A stretch of DNA of 64,000 bases from contig JAHEBN010000001.1 in assembly GCA_024645245.1 (NCBI GenBank), positions 28,317-92,316 of the forward strand. The letters run 5' to 3'. This document shows positions 53,798-61,947 of the stretch, piece after piece. Source of the stretch: Jiulongibacter sp. GTDB lineage: Bacteria; Bacteroidota; Bacteroidia; Cytophagales; Spirosomataceae. Position numbers and translations under genes: made by a program. Numbering within the stretch: position 1 is the stretch's first letter; each line of letters begins with the position of its first letter. The notes beneath the pieces were generated by a model. It was not told the DNA's origin. It made no database searches and saw only the letters and a list, made by a program, of their open reading frames with translations.

Positions 53798-54847
53798 ATG
53801 AAATTTAAATTTTGCCTTCTGATATCTCTATCCCTGAATTCAATGGCTCAAAAAAAAATACAAACACAAACCCCTGATTTTTTAATACCGGAAAGTAAAA
53901 ACACCTGGCTGGAAAAAAGAACTGAAATAAAAACAACTCTAGAAAACCTTTTGGCACAATCTGTTAAAAGTACTGAAATACCAGAGGCGAAAATAGTATT
54001 CAGGGAAAAGAGGGAAAATTATTTTTTGGAAAAATTTGAATTTCAGAATGGTGAAAACAGAACCGTAATGGGCTATTTTTTAATACCCGACAATGGTAAA
54101 GATAAACACCCTGTTATTTTTTATAGTCACTGGCATGGTGGGAATTATGATTTAGGAAAAGAAGAAATTTTTGGAACACATCATACTCCTGAAATTCCGG
54201 CAAAAGCTTTTCTGGAAAAAGGCTACGCCATAATGGCAATAGATGCCTATTGTTTCGGTGAAAGAAGTGGAAATGGCCCAAACGGCAAGCAGGAAACAGG
54301 TAGTAAAGAGGAATTATCGGAATCGAAATATCAACTCTGGCAAGGCCGTTCACTATGGGCAATGATGCTACATGATGATCACCTGGCACTTAACTACCTT
54401 TTTTCGAGGCCGGAAGTTGACGTCAATCGGGTAGGTGCTACCGGAATAAGCATGGGGGCTACACATACCTGGTGGATTATGGCTCTCGACGAACGCATTA
54501 AAACCGGAGTGGCTGTTGCCTGTATGACCCGCTATCAGGAACTTATTAAAGAACAAAAAATAGCCGCTCATGGAATTTATTATTTTGTACCAGGCATGCT
54601 CCAATATTTTGATACCGAAGCTATTATTTCACTCATTGCTCCCCGACCAATATTGTTTATGACAGGTGATCAGGATATAGGTTCGCCGGTATCGGGAATA
54701 AGAAAAATAGATGACAAAGTAAATTCCATATATAAACTATATGGCTCTGAAAGCAATTACAAAAACCTGATTTATCCGGGTATTGGCCATGAATACACCC
54801 CGGATATGTGGACCAATATGCTGAAATGGTTTGAGAATAAACTATAA
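53798..54847 (+). CDS. Alpha/beta hydrolase, acetylxylan-esterase/dienelactone-hydrolase-like
   Basis: 349 residues; an N-terminal hydrophobic stretch (1-17, ending NSMAQ) is a signal peptide. The fold shows HPVIFYSHWHGG, IDAYCFGER, the nucleophile elbow GISMGATHTWW (Ser 228 region), APRPILFMTGDQDIG with the acid, and YPGIGHEYT with the catalytic His. Close to family-7-like acetylxylan esterases, suggesting removal of acetyl groups from hemicellulose, which would suit the mannanase; a different ester is possible. Confidence 0.88.
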   Translation: MKFKFCLLISLSLNSMAQKKIQTQTPDFLIPESKNTWLEKRTEIKTTLENLLAQSVKSTEIPEAKIVFREKRENYFLEKFEFQNGENRTVMGYFLIPDNGKDKHPVIFYSHWHGGNYDLGKEEIFGTHHTPEIPAKAFLEKGYAIMAIDAYCFGERSGNGPNGKQETGSKEELSESKYQLWQGRSLWAMMLHDDHLALNYLFSRPEVDVNRVGATGISMGATHTWWIMALDERIKTGVAVACMTRYQELIKEQKIAAHGIYYFVPGMLQYFDTEAIISLIAPRPILFMTGDQDIGSPVSGIRKIDDKVNSIYKLYGSESNYKNLIYPGIGHEYTPDMWTNMLKWFENKL

Positions 54848-54859
54848 AATTTTACTCCG

Positions 54860-57199
54860 CTACCTTCCCCTTCTTTTACCTCTTTTGGGCGGAATTACTT
54901 TGTTGCCTGATGACTTTTTCCGGCTGGAAGAATCTCTGCTTCTTCCACTCGATTTAGGCTTAAACCCACCCCTACTTTCCATCGCTGGTAGTACTTTTCC
55001 TCCTGATTCTATTAATTCCAGATCCATACTTCTTTTTTCGAGATCGGTGGATTTTACACTTACCTTTACCGTATCGCCAAAGCCAATAATCCTGCCTTTT
55101 CGTTGACCAATAACGCGGTAATTGTCGGCATCGTATTCGTAATAATCGTCGTTGAGATCGGCCAGCCTTACCATACCTTCGCAGCCCGTTTCTCCTACTT
55201 CCACAAAAATCCCGAAATCGGCAACTCCGGTTACTACTCCATCCCAAACTTTGCTGCGGTCTTCATAACTCATGAATTCCACTTGCTTGTACTTAATCGA
55301 AGCTCTTTCTGCTTCAGCGGCCAGTTTTTCCTGATCCGAAGCATGCTTGCATTTTTCTTCAAAATCCGACTTGCTTAAACTGGTACCCTGATCCAGGTAA
55401 TGCTGAAGCATGCGATGAGCCATCATATCCGGATACCGACGTATGGGTGAGGTAAAGTGACTATAATGTTCAAATGCCAACCCGAAGTGACCCTGTGGAG
55501 AGGTGGAATAACGTGCCTTGGACATGGTTCTCACCGCCAGTGACTCCAGTACATTTTGCATGGTTGTGCCTTCTATTTCAAACATCAGTCCGTTGAGCGA
55601 TTTGGATAAAGCCGCATCGCTGCTAATATTAATTTTAAAACCCATTTTACCCGCAAAAGCGGCGAATGTCTGTAGCTTTTCCGGGTTTGGTGGCTCGTGC
55701 ACCCGGTATACCATTGTTGGAGCTGCTTCTTTATCTTTTTCAACTTGTTTGCGGAGTTTCTCATTAAACTTGCCAAAGTAAATGAATTCGGCCACTTTTT
55801 TATTGGCCAAAAGCATAAACTCTTCGATCAATTTGTGTGCATCTTTCCTTACCTTTTGATATACGCCAAGAGGCTTGCCGCTTTCATCGAGTTGGAATTT
55901 CACCTCGTTTGTTTCGAAATTAAATGCTCCTTTTTTAAATCGATCGCTACGCAAATTTTTAGCAATTTTATTCAGGTTTACGATAGCATCACTCAGGTTT
56001 TTTCCTGCATCGGCCAGTCTTTCAGGTACATTATCCAGAATTTCCTGAGCATCTTCGTAGGCAAATCTTTTGTCGGAATGAATAATGGCACGACCAAACC
56101 ATTCTTTATGGACATTGCCATGCATGTCTATATCAAATACTGCAGAAAAAACCAACTTGTCTTCATTTGGGCGAAGCGAGCACAGATTATTTGAAAGTTT
56201 CTCCGGTAGCATCGGAATCGTACGATCCACGAGGTATACAGAAGTAGCTCTTTTGAAAGCTTCTTCTTCTAAAACGGTTCCGGGGAGCACGTAATGCGTA
56301 ACGTCTGCAATGTGAATTCCAACTTCAAAATTGCCATTTCCAAGATCCCGGTAGCTCAGGGCATCGTCAAAATCTTTGGCGTCGGCCGGGTCAATGGTAA
56401 AAGTAAGTACCTCCCGAAAATCCTTTCGTTTGGCAATTTCCTTCTTATTTATTTCCACCGGAATCGACTCAGCCAGTTTTTCCACATCTTCCGGAAATTT
56501 CACCGGTAAGCCAAACTCGGCCATGATGGCGTGCATCTCGGCGTCATTATCTCCCGACTTTCCTAAAACCTCCACCACCCTGCCGCTGGCCTGCTGAAAA
56601 TCAGTTGGATATTGGGTGATTTTAACAATTACAAGGTCGTTGTTTTCCGCATTTTCAACGTTGCCTCTGGCTATAAAAATATCTTCGTGGAAATTTCGGT
56701 TATCGGGTTTTACAATGGCATAATTGGTGTAAACTTTAATTTTCCCAACAACCTCCGATCGGCCTCTTTTAATTATTTCTACCACTTTACCTTCCGGATT
56801 TCCTCCTTTTCTGGAAGTTTTATTAAGGAGCTGTACTTGCACGGTATCTCCGTTTAAAGCCCCATTTAAGCCGCTACTATCAATAAAGACGTCTTTCTCT
56901 TCGCTATCCACCCGCACAAACCCAAAGCGTGGATTAACATGATCCAGAATACCGGTTAAGAATGCACTCTTTTCTTTTCCCGATCCTTTCATGTACTTAT
57001 TTCTTCCAGCCATTTGCAGTTTACCTTCGTCGAGTAATTCTTCCAAAATTAACTTGAAGAATGTTTGGTCATCCTTATCGTAAACATTGAATTGATTGTA
57101 TAAATCGGATAAGGTGAATGGTCTTTCTCTGTGGTGATCAAAAAGTTGTATGATTTCCAGTTTCTGCTTTTGTATTTCTGTTTTTTTCTTTTTAGACAT
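54860..57199 (-). CDS. rnr: Ribonuclease R, 3'-5' exoribonuclease
   Basis: 779 residues. N-terminal winged-helix and cold-shock OB domains (about 15-210), catalytic RNB domain with the metal-binding DPADAKDFDDALSYRD motif (about 275-290), S1 domain (about 640-725, KVWDGVVTGVADFGIFVEVGETGCEGMV), and a basic disordered tail rich in S, R, K (RSRDSSSRKKSSGNK) that binds structured RNA. It degrades structured RNA in quality control and cold adaptation. Single gene; its start is divergent from the reductase at 57548. Confidence 0.97.
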   Translation of the reverse strand: MSKKKKTEIQKQKLEIIQLFDHHRERPFTLSDLYNQFNVYDKDDQTFFKLILEELLDEGKLQMAGRNKYMKGSGKEKSAFLTGILDHVNPRFGFVRVDSEEKDVFIDSSGLNGALNGDTVQVQLLNKTSRKGGNPEGKVVEIIKRGRSEVVGKIKVYTNYAIVKPDNRNFHEDIFIARGNVENAENNDLVIVKITQYPTDFQQASGRVVEVLGKSGDNDAEMHAIMAEFGLPVKFPEDVEKLAESIPVEINKKEIAKRKDFREVLTFTIDPADAKDFDDALSYRDLGNGNFEVGIHIADVTHYVLPGTVLEEEAFKRATSVYLVDRTIPMLPEKLSNNLCSLRPNEDKLVFSAVFDIDMHGNVHKEWFGRAIIHSDKRFAYEDAQEILDNVPERLADAGKNLSDAIVNLNKIAKNLRSDRFKKGAFNFETNEVKFQLDESGKPLGVYQKVRKDAHKLIEEFMLLANKKVAEFIYFGKFNEKLRKQVEKDKEAAPTMVYRVHEPPNPEKLQTFAAFAGKMGFKINISSDAALSKSLNGLMFEIEGTTMQNVLESLAVRTMSKARYSTSPQGHFGLAFEHYSHFTSPIRRYPDMMAHRMLQHYLDQGTSLSKSDFEEKCKHASDQEKLAAEAERASIKYKQVEFMSYEDRSKVWDGVVTGVADFGIFVEVGETGCEGMVRLADLNDDYYEYDADNYRVIGQRKGRIIGFGDTVKVSVKSTDLEKRSMDLELIESGGKVLPAMESRGGFKPKSSGRSRDSSSRKKSSGNKVIPPKRGKRRGR

Positions 57200-57547
57200 A
57201 AATCTTACTAGTAAATCTTCCGTTTTCGTCTGAACAATGCACGAATTTCATCAATTCCGGAAGTTGTATTTTTTATAGAGTTAAATATCGACAAGTTTTG
57301 CCGAATTTACTCTTTCATAAGGTAGAACAATCAATTCTTGTTGAAAATTTAAAACCGGGCATTATTTCTTTCATTAAATTACTAAACACGAAATAGACTG
57401 ATGTGTGAAAACCTCTTGATTCAACTGATAATTCCTTAACTTTTTAGTTTTTATACATTTTTGCTCGAAACCTTATCCCATCTTAAGTGTTATCGATTAA
57501 TAAGCCTTAATTTTGCTGGCCAAAATAAAAAAACACTTTTCTTAAGA
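57200..57547 (+). other. Divergent promoter region between rnr and the reductase
   Basis: 348 bases without a gene I can support. The frame opening at TTG 57461 belongs to the reductase but lacks family residues before 57548. TA-rich words such as TTATACATTTTTG (about 57451-57463) are only weak promoter candidates. Confidence 0.5.
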
Positions 57548-58606
57548 ATGAAGACCTACTTTTTGCAAGTAAAAGAAGTTATAAAAGAAACAGAAGATGC
57601 CTCTACAATTGTTTTCTGGCATCCTTTGAGTGAGCAGGTAAAATATAAAGCCGGGCAGTTTCTGACATTGATTGTTCCGGCAGATAATGGCAAAAAGGTA
57701 AGAAGGAGCTATTCGATGTCTTCATCGCCACATACCGATACGGCTGTGGCCGTAACCGTGAAAAGAGTACTCAATGGCTTAGTTTCCAATTATTTACTCG
57801 ACAATGTAAAAACCGGAGATTTTATTGAAGTGGTGGAGCCGATGGGTCATTTTGTGGTGGAGCCGGATTCCGAAGTAAAAAGACATTTTGTGCTGATAGG
57901 TGCCGGTAGTGGTGTTACTCCTTTAATGTCGATTGCCAAGTCTATCCTGAAAATGGAACCACAAAGTCAGGTATCTATGGTATATGGCAACCGCGACGAA
58001 AGCAGCATTATTTTCAGAAAAGAACTGATGAAAATGGAGTTGCAATATGCCAGTAATTTCAAGCTTGCCACGGTGCTGAGCAAAGCGAGCGACAATTGGG
58101 CCGGACTGAGAGGCAGGATAAATAAGGCAAATATTGTAGCCATTCTGAAAGAGATGAATGTGCATTTCAAAGAAGAAGAATTTTATATGTGCGGCCCGGA
58201 AGGTATGATGGATGAGCTGGTAAGCACACTTAATATGTTTGATGTTGATCCCCACAAAATACACCGCGAAAATTTCCATGCTCCGGTAATGGGTGAAGAT
58301 GAGCCAGAAAATGAGGCGGATGAAAGTTTACAGGAGCGGGAAATCACTGTAAATTACGATGGTGAAACTTACACCTATAAAGTGCAGCCACATCAATCTA
58401 TTCTGGAAGCAGCATTGGATCAGAATATCGACTTACCTTACTCGTGTCAGGCAGGAATGTGTACGGCCTGTCTCGGCAAATGTATCAGTGGAAAAGTAAA
58501 AATGGATGAAGAAGACGGACTAACCCAGTCGGAAATTGATCAGGGTTTTGTTCTTACCTGTGTGGGTCATCCACTTACAGCCGACGTGGTAATTGAAATT
58601 GAATAA
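57548..58606 (+). CDS. Ferredoxin-type flavin reductase (PaaE-like): FAD, NAD and 2Fe-2S domains
   Basis: Start at ATG 57548 (MKTYFLQVKEV), 352 residues. FAD domain with RRSYSMSSSPH (about 50-60), NAD(P) domain with LIGAGSGVTPLMSIAKSIL and FYMCGPEGMMDEL, and a plant-type 2Fe-2S domain with CQAGMCTACLGKC and a later Cys in LTCVGHP. The order matches PaaE and other class IA oxygenase reductases, or ferredoxin-NADP reductase-like electron suppliers. No oxygenase subunits adjoin, so the electron acceptor is unknown. Confidence 0.93.
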   Translation: MKTYFLQVKEVIKETEDASTIVFWHPLSEQVKYKAGQFLTLIVPADNGKKVRRSYSMSSSPHTDTAVAVTVKRVLNGLVSNYLLDNVKTGDFIEVVEPMGHFVVEPDSEVKRHFVLIGAGSGVTPLMSIAKSILKMEPQSQVSMVYGNRDESSIIFRKELMKMELQYASNFKLATVLSKASDNWAGLRGRINKANIVAILKEMNVHFKEEEFYMCGPEGMMDELVSTLNMFDVDPHKIHRENFHAPVMGEDEPENEADESLQEREITVNYDGETYTYKVQPHQSILEAALDQNIDLPYSCQAGMCTACLGKCISGKVKMDEEDGLTQSEIDQGFVLTCVGHPLTADVVIEIE

Positions 58607-58611
58607 TAATG

Positions 58612-58647
58612 AAAAAGCCTGATAACAAACTTTTAATCAGGCTTTTT
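58612..58647. terminator. Bidirectional terminator between reductase and coiled-coil lipoprotein
   Basis: Perfect 12-base arms AAAAAGCCTGAT / ATCAGGCTTTTT around a 12-base loop; flanking A and T runs serve both strands. Confidence 0.92.
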
Positions 58648-58667
58648 CTATTTTCACAAGCTTGCGT

Positions 58668-59315
58668 TTACTTCTCGAACTCGCCTATTTTCTTTTCGTA
58701 AAGTTTTTTACTTTCTGATACGGCGGTATTCAATTCTTTCATGATATCATCCACCCTGCCTTCAATGCTTTTCATTTGAGCATTGATGTCATCAAAAGAA
58801 TTTAAGGCTACGGCCACTTCCAAAGCTTTCACCACATCTACCGCATCTTTATGCAAAAGCTTAAGCTTATCGATGGCTTTTGAGGTATTTACTAAAGTAG
58901 CCTCGTATTTTATACGGGTACTTTTTATTGCCGAAAGTAGCTCATTTTTACTCTTTGCATCACTCAGGCTATTCGTTTGCTCTTCCATAGCCACAAACAG
59001 GTTTTCGGCTTTGGTTTTCAAATCATCGTATTCTTTTGTCAGGTTTTTAACTTTTTTATCTACATCTTCCCATTGACCGTATACTTTGGCAAATTCCTTA
59101 TCTTCATTTTTGGCATTTCCCAAAGCACCTTTTAGGGCATTTAAAGAGGTAAGGCCGTCAGTAACTTCGGTATTAGCCTGTTCTTTTTTCTTTTCGAAAG
59201 ATTCAACCTGACTTTTAAAATTTTCTTTAAGCCTGGGCAGGTTTTCGGGGCTTTTGTTTTTCCAACAGGCCGAAAACGTTAATGCTAAAAAGAGGGTAGC
59301 AAATAGGGATTTCAT
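58668..59315 (-). CDS. Coiled-coil lipoprotein of unknown function
   Basis: 215 residues. Signal with lipobox TFSAC (Cys 17). The rest is almost wholly helical and charged with heptad-like spacing (KENFKSQVESFEKKKEQ, MKSIEGRVDDIMKELNTAV), predicting a periplasmic coiled coil. No catalytic motif. Such proteins may tether or space envelope parts. Upstream on the same strand lies the sulfatase, 72 bases away. Confidence 0.78.
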   Translation of the reverse strand: MKSLFATLFLALTFSACWKNKSPENLPRLKENFKSQVESFEKKKEQANTEVTDGLTSLNALKGALGNAKNEDKEFAKVYGQWEDVDKKVKNLTKEYDDLKTKAENLFVAMEEQTNSLSDAKSKNELLSAIKSTRIKYEATLVNTSKAIDKLKLLHKDAVDVVKALEVAVALNSFDDINAQMKSIEGRVDDIMKELNTAVSESKKLYEKKIGEFEK

Positions 59316-59387
59316 TGTATGAAGGATTTTAGAATGTGAAATTAAAAATGCTAAATTAATCAGGTTTGAATAAAAAAATTGAATTTA

Positions 59388-60902
59388 CTAAAATGAAAAT
59401 GCTGTCAAATCCAATGGGTCTTCGTATTCCTTTTGCAATTGCTTTAATTCTTCAAGAAGAGATTTGACCTTAAAAGAATACGCAACCTTTTCAGCGAGGT
59501 TGTTTACTTCTTCCGGGTCTTTTATTAAGTCAAAAAGTAAAATTTTATTGGCTTTGGGGTATACAATTAGTTTGAATCCGTCTTTTCGAATCATCCGTTG
59601 CAATTCCAGATATGCTCCATAAACGCCATTTAATTCCGATTTTGGCTCCTTGTTTTGTACCAAAGGCAACAAACTGTTGAATTCCACAAATTCCGGTTTT
59701 TTTATTTTAGCCACATCGAGAGCGGTTGCCATAATATCTTGCAAAAACACATCCTCGTCCACTTTTTTCCCTTTCGGAATTCCCGGCCCGGCAATCAACA
59801 GTGGTACCCGCATGCTGTGGTCATACATATTTTGTTTTCCCATAAGTCCGTGCCGACCGATAGCCAATCCATGATCGGAAGTTAAAAAAATCAAGGTGTT
59901 TTCACGCAAACCTTTGTCTTTTAAGTCCTTAATTATCAAGCCAATTTGCTCATCCATGTGCGAAATAATGGCATAATACTCCTGCAAGTGGGTTTTTATG
60001 GCAAGTTCCGTTCGTGGAAAAGGAGCCAGAGCTTCATCGCGTAAACCCGGACCAAGTCCTATTTCATCGTGAAGTGGATAATCTGGCATAAAATTTTCCG
60101 GTATTTCGATTTCTTCTAATGGATACATGTCCACAAATTTCTGTGGCGACTGACGTGGATCATGAGCCGCATTGAAAGCCAGATACATAAAAAACGGATT
60201 TTCCAATTTGGCAGCATGATCCAGAAAACCGATGGCGTCGTCTTTTAACACTTCACTCCAGTGTTTCCCTCCCTTCCAAAATCCACCTTTTGAGGTGTCT
60301 GTTGGCGACCAACTTCTATCATTTGCCGATAAGGGTCTCAGGTAACCAATCGGTCTCTCATCCGCATTGGTTTCCGTACTATTGCTTAAACCTGATTTAA
60401 GGGCAAGCATTACTTTTTTATTATCATAAAAATCCCCTGGCATACCTCCGCGAATATGAGCGGTATGATTAAATACACTTTCAGCCGATATGTCTACATG
60501 CCATTTGCCACTCATATATGTTTCATAACCAGCCTGTTCCATTAGTTTGGGCCAGGTGTTCGTTCTTGCCAATGAGTCATTTTTCTGCCAATTAACCCTG
60601 TTTTTATTTGCCCGCCACACACTCATTCCCGATATCATCATCGATCGCGATGCCGTACACACAGCTCCACTCCAGGAGCCCATGTTATAAGCATGAGTGA
60701 GTGTGGTGCCATCTGCCATCAACTGATCGATATTCGGGGTTTTTACCTGTTTATTGCCCAAAGCATGCACAGCCCGATAGGTGAAGTCATCGGTAAAAAG
60801 AAACAGAATATTTGGCTTTTTTTCTTTCTCTTCATCTGACTTAAAGGAAAAAATAAGTGTGAAAAAACAAAAAATTAAAATCCGGAAAGTATTACTTATC
60901 AT
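59388..60902 (-). CDS. Type I sulfatase (formylglycine), exported
   Basis: 504 residues with signal peptide (1-20). NILFLFTDDF supplies metal-binding Asp residues; C82-TASR is the C-x-A-x-R motif matured to formylglycine; SGKWHV, AHDPRQSP, LTSDHGLAIGRHGLMGK complete the active site. The order fits the choline-/iduronate-type sulfatase group acting on small or polymeric sulfate esters. No maturase gene is in the window. It diverges from an aldolase and a PSCyt1 gene, the mixture expected in sulfated-polysaccharide loci. Confidence 0.95.
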   Translation of the reverse strand: MISNTFRILIFCFFTLIFSFKSDEEKEKKPNILFLFTDDFTYRAVHALGNKQVKTPNIDQLMADGTTLTHAYNMGSWSGAVCTASRSMMISGMSVWRANKNRVNWQKNDSLARTNTWPKLMEQAGYETYMSGKWHVDISAESVFNHTAHIRGGMPGDFYDNKKVMLALKSGLSNSTETNADERPIGYLRPLSANDRSWSPTDTSKGGFWKGGKHWSEVLKDDAIGFLDHAAKLENPFFMYLAFNAAHDPRQSPQKFVDMYPLEEIEIPENFMPDYPLHDEIGLGPGLRDEALAPFPRTELAIKTHLQEYYAIISHMDEQIGLIIKDLKDKGLRENTLIFLTSDHGLAIGRHGLMGKQNMYDHSMRVPLLIAGPGIPKGKKVDEDVFLQDIMATALDVAKIKKPEFVEFNSLLPLVQNKEPKSELNGVYGAYLELQRMIRKDGFKLIVYPKANKILLFDLIKDPEEVNNLAEKVAYSFKVKSLLEELKQLQKEYEDPLDLTAFSF

Positions 60903-61109
60903 GGGAATCTAAATTTTCAGTAAGGATTAAGGTTGAAATATCAAATGCAACAGTATTTGAGCGAATAAGTTAAATTTTTATCCTTAATTTCGATTTAATT
61001 ATAACAATTAATCTGTACAAATACCTCGTAATACCAAATTTAGGCGGATACTTGTTAATCCTGTTTCCCAATTAGATTTTATTTCTGTTTCTGATTTAAA
61101 AAAGTTTTT

Positions 61110-61754
61110 ATGACTCTTGAAATCCCGTTTTCTTTCGAAAAATTTAAGCAAAATCCGATTGTCGGAATTATACGCGGTTATGATTGGGAAAAAGTAAGGT
61201 GGATTGCCGGAATTTATCAGGAAGCAGGTTTTTTCACTCTGGAAATTACCATGAATACGGAAGGAGCTTCTTCCCTAATTGCATCACTAATAAAAGAATT
61301 CCCGGATTTAAACATCGGTGCGGGCACTGTTTGCACAATTTCAGACTATCAAAAAGCCAAAGTAGCCGGTGCACAGTTTATTGTAACGCCTATAATCGAT
61401 GAAAAAGTAATTGAAGCTTCTGTAAAAGATGGCCTGCCCATTTTCCCTGGTGCATATACCCCGACCGAAATTTATAAAGCCTGGTCGCTGGGTGCTACAG
61501 CCGTAAAAATATTTCCTGCCACCCAATTGGGAGTAAGCTTTATCAAAGATATCAAAGCACCTTTAAACCAAATCAAAGTATTACCTACCGGTGGAGTTTC
61601 ACTGGAAAATATCCGTTCCTTTTTTGAAGCCGGTGTTTATGGTGTAGGAATGGGCAGCTCGCTTTTACCTAAAAATATGATTGACAAAAAGGATAGTGAT
61701 GAGCTTTCAAATCATTTTTGGGCGATAAAAAAGCAAATAGTAGACTTGCTGTAG
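61110..61754 (+). CDS. eda: KDPG/KHG aldolase family
   Basis: 214 residues. VGIIRGYDWEKV, GFFTLEITMNTEGA (with the active-site Glu), IGAGTVC, FIVTPI, FPGAYTPTEIYKAW, AVKIFPATQLG (Schiff-base Lys) and LPTGGVSLENIRSFFEAGV are the full set of family blocks. It cleaves 2-keto-3-deoxy-6-phosphogluconate or 4-hydroxy-2-oxoglutarate; related members act on KDPGal-type sugars, so the exact substrate is open. Its neighbours suggest sugar-acid breakdown from a polysaccharide. Confidence 0.95.
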   Translation: MTLEIPFSFEKFKQNPIVGIIRGYDWEKVRWIAGIYQEAGFFTLEITMNTEGASSLIASLIKEFPDLNIGAGTVCTISDYQKAKVAGAQFIVTPIIDEKVIEASVKDGLPIFPGAYTPTEIYKAWSLGATAVKIFPATQLGVSFIKDIKAPLNQIKVLPTGGVSLENIRSFFEAGVYGVGMGSSLLPKNMIDKKDSDELSNHFWAIKKQIVDLL

Positions 61755-61947
61755 AAAATAATTTGGGTATTTATTAAAAAAAAGGATTGGGGCCATTTTT
61801 ACTGTGCAAAAGTGTCATACACATCAATTCTTTGACAAGATTTTGTTCGCGATAATTAAACTTATTGATCTGATTTGTTAAATTGCTTTTTGACCTGATA
61901 ATCTTTAGAAAAGCAAGCCAAAAATTACATTTTCGGAATTTCAAATT

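Noticed and set aside
55697..56194. A 165-codon plus-strand frame opposite rnr
   Set aside because: Mirror of the RNB domain; hydrophobic-aromatic bias is typical of reverse reading.
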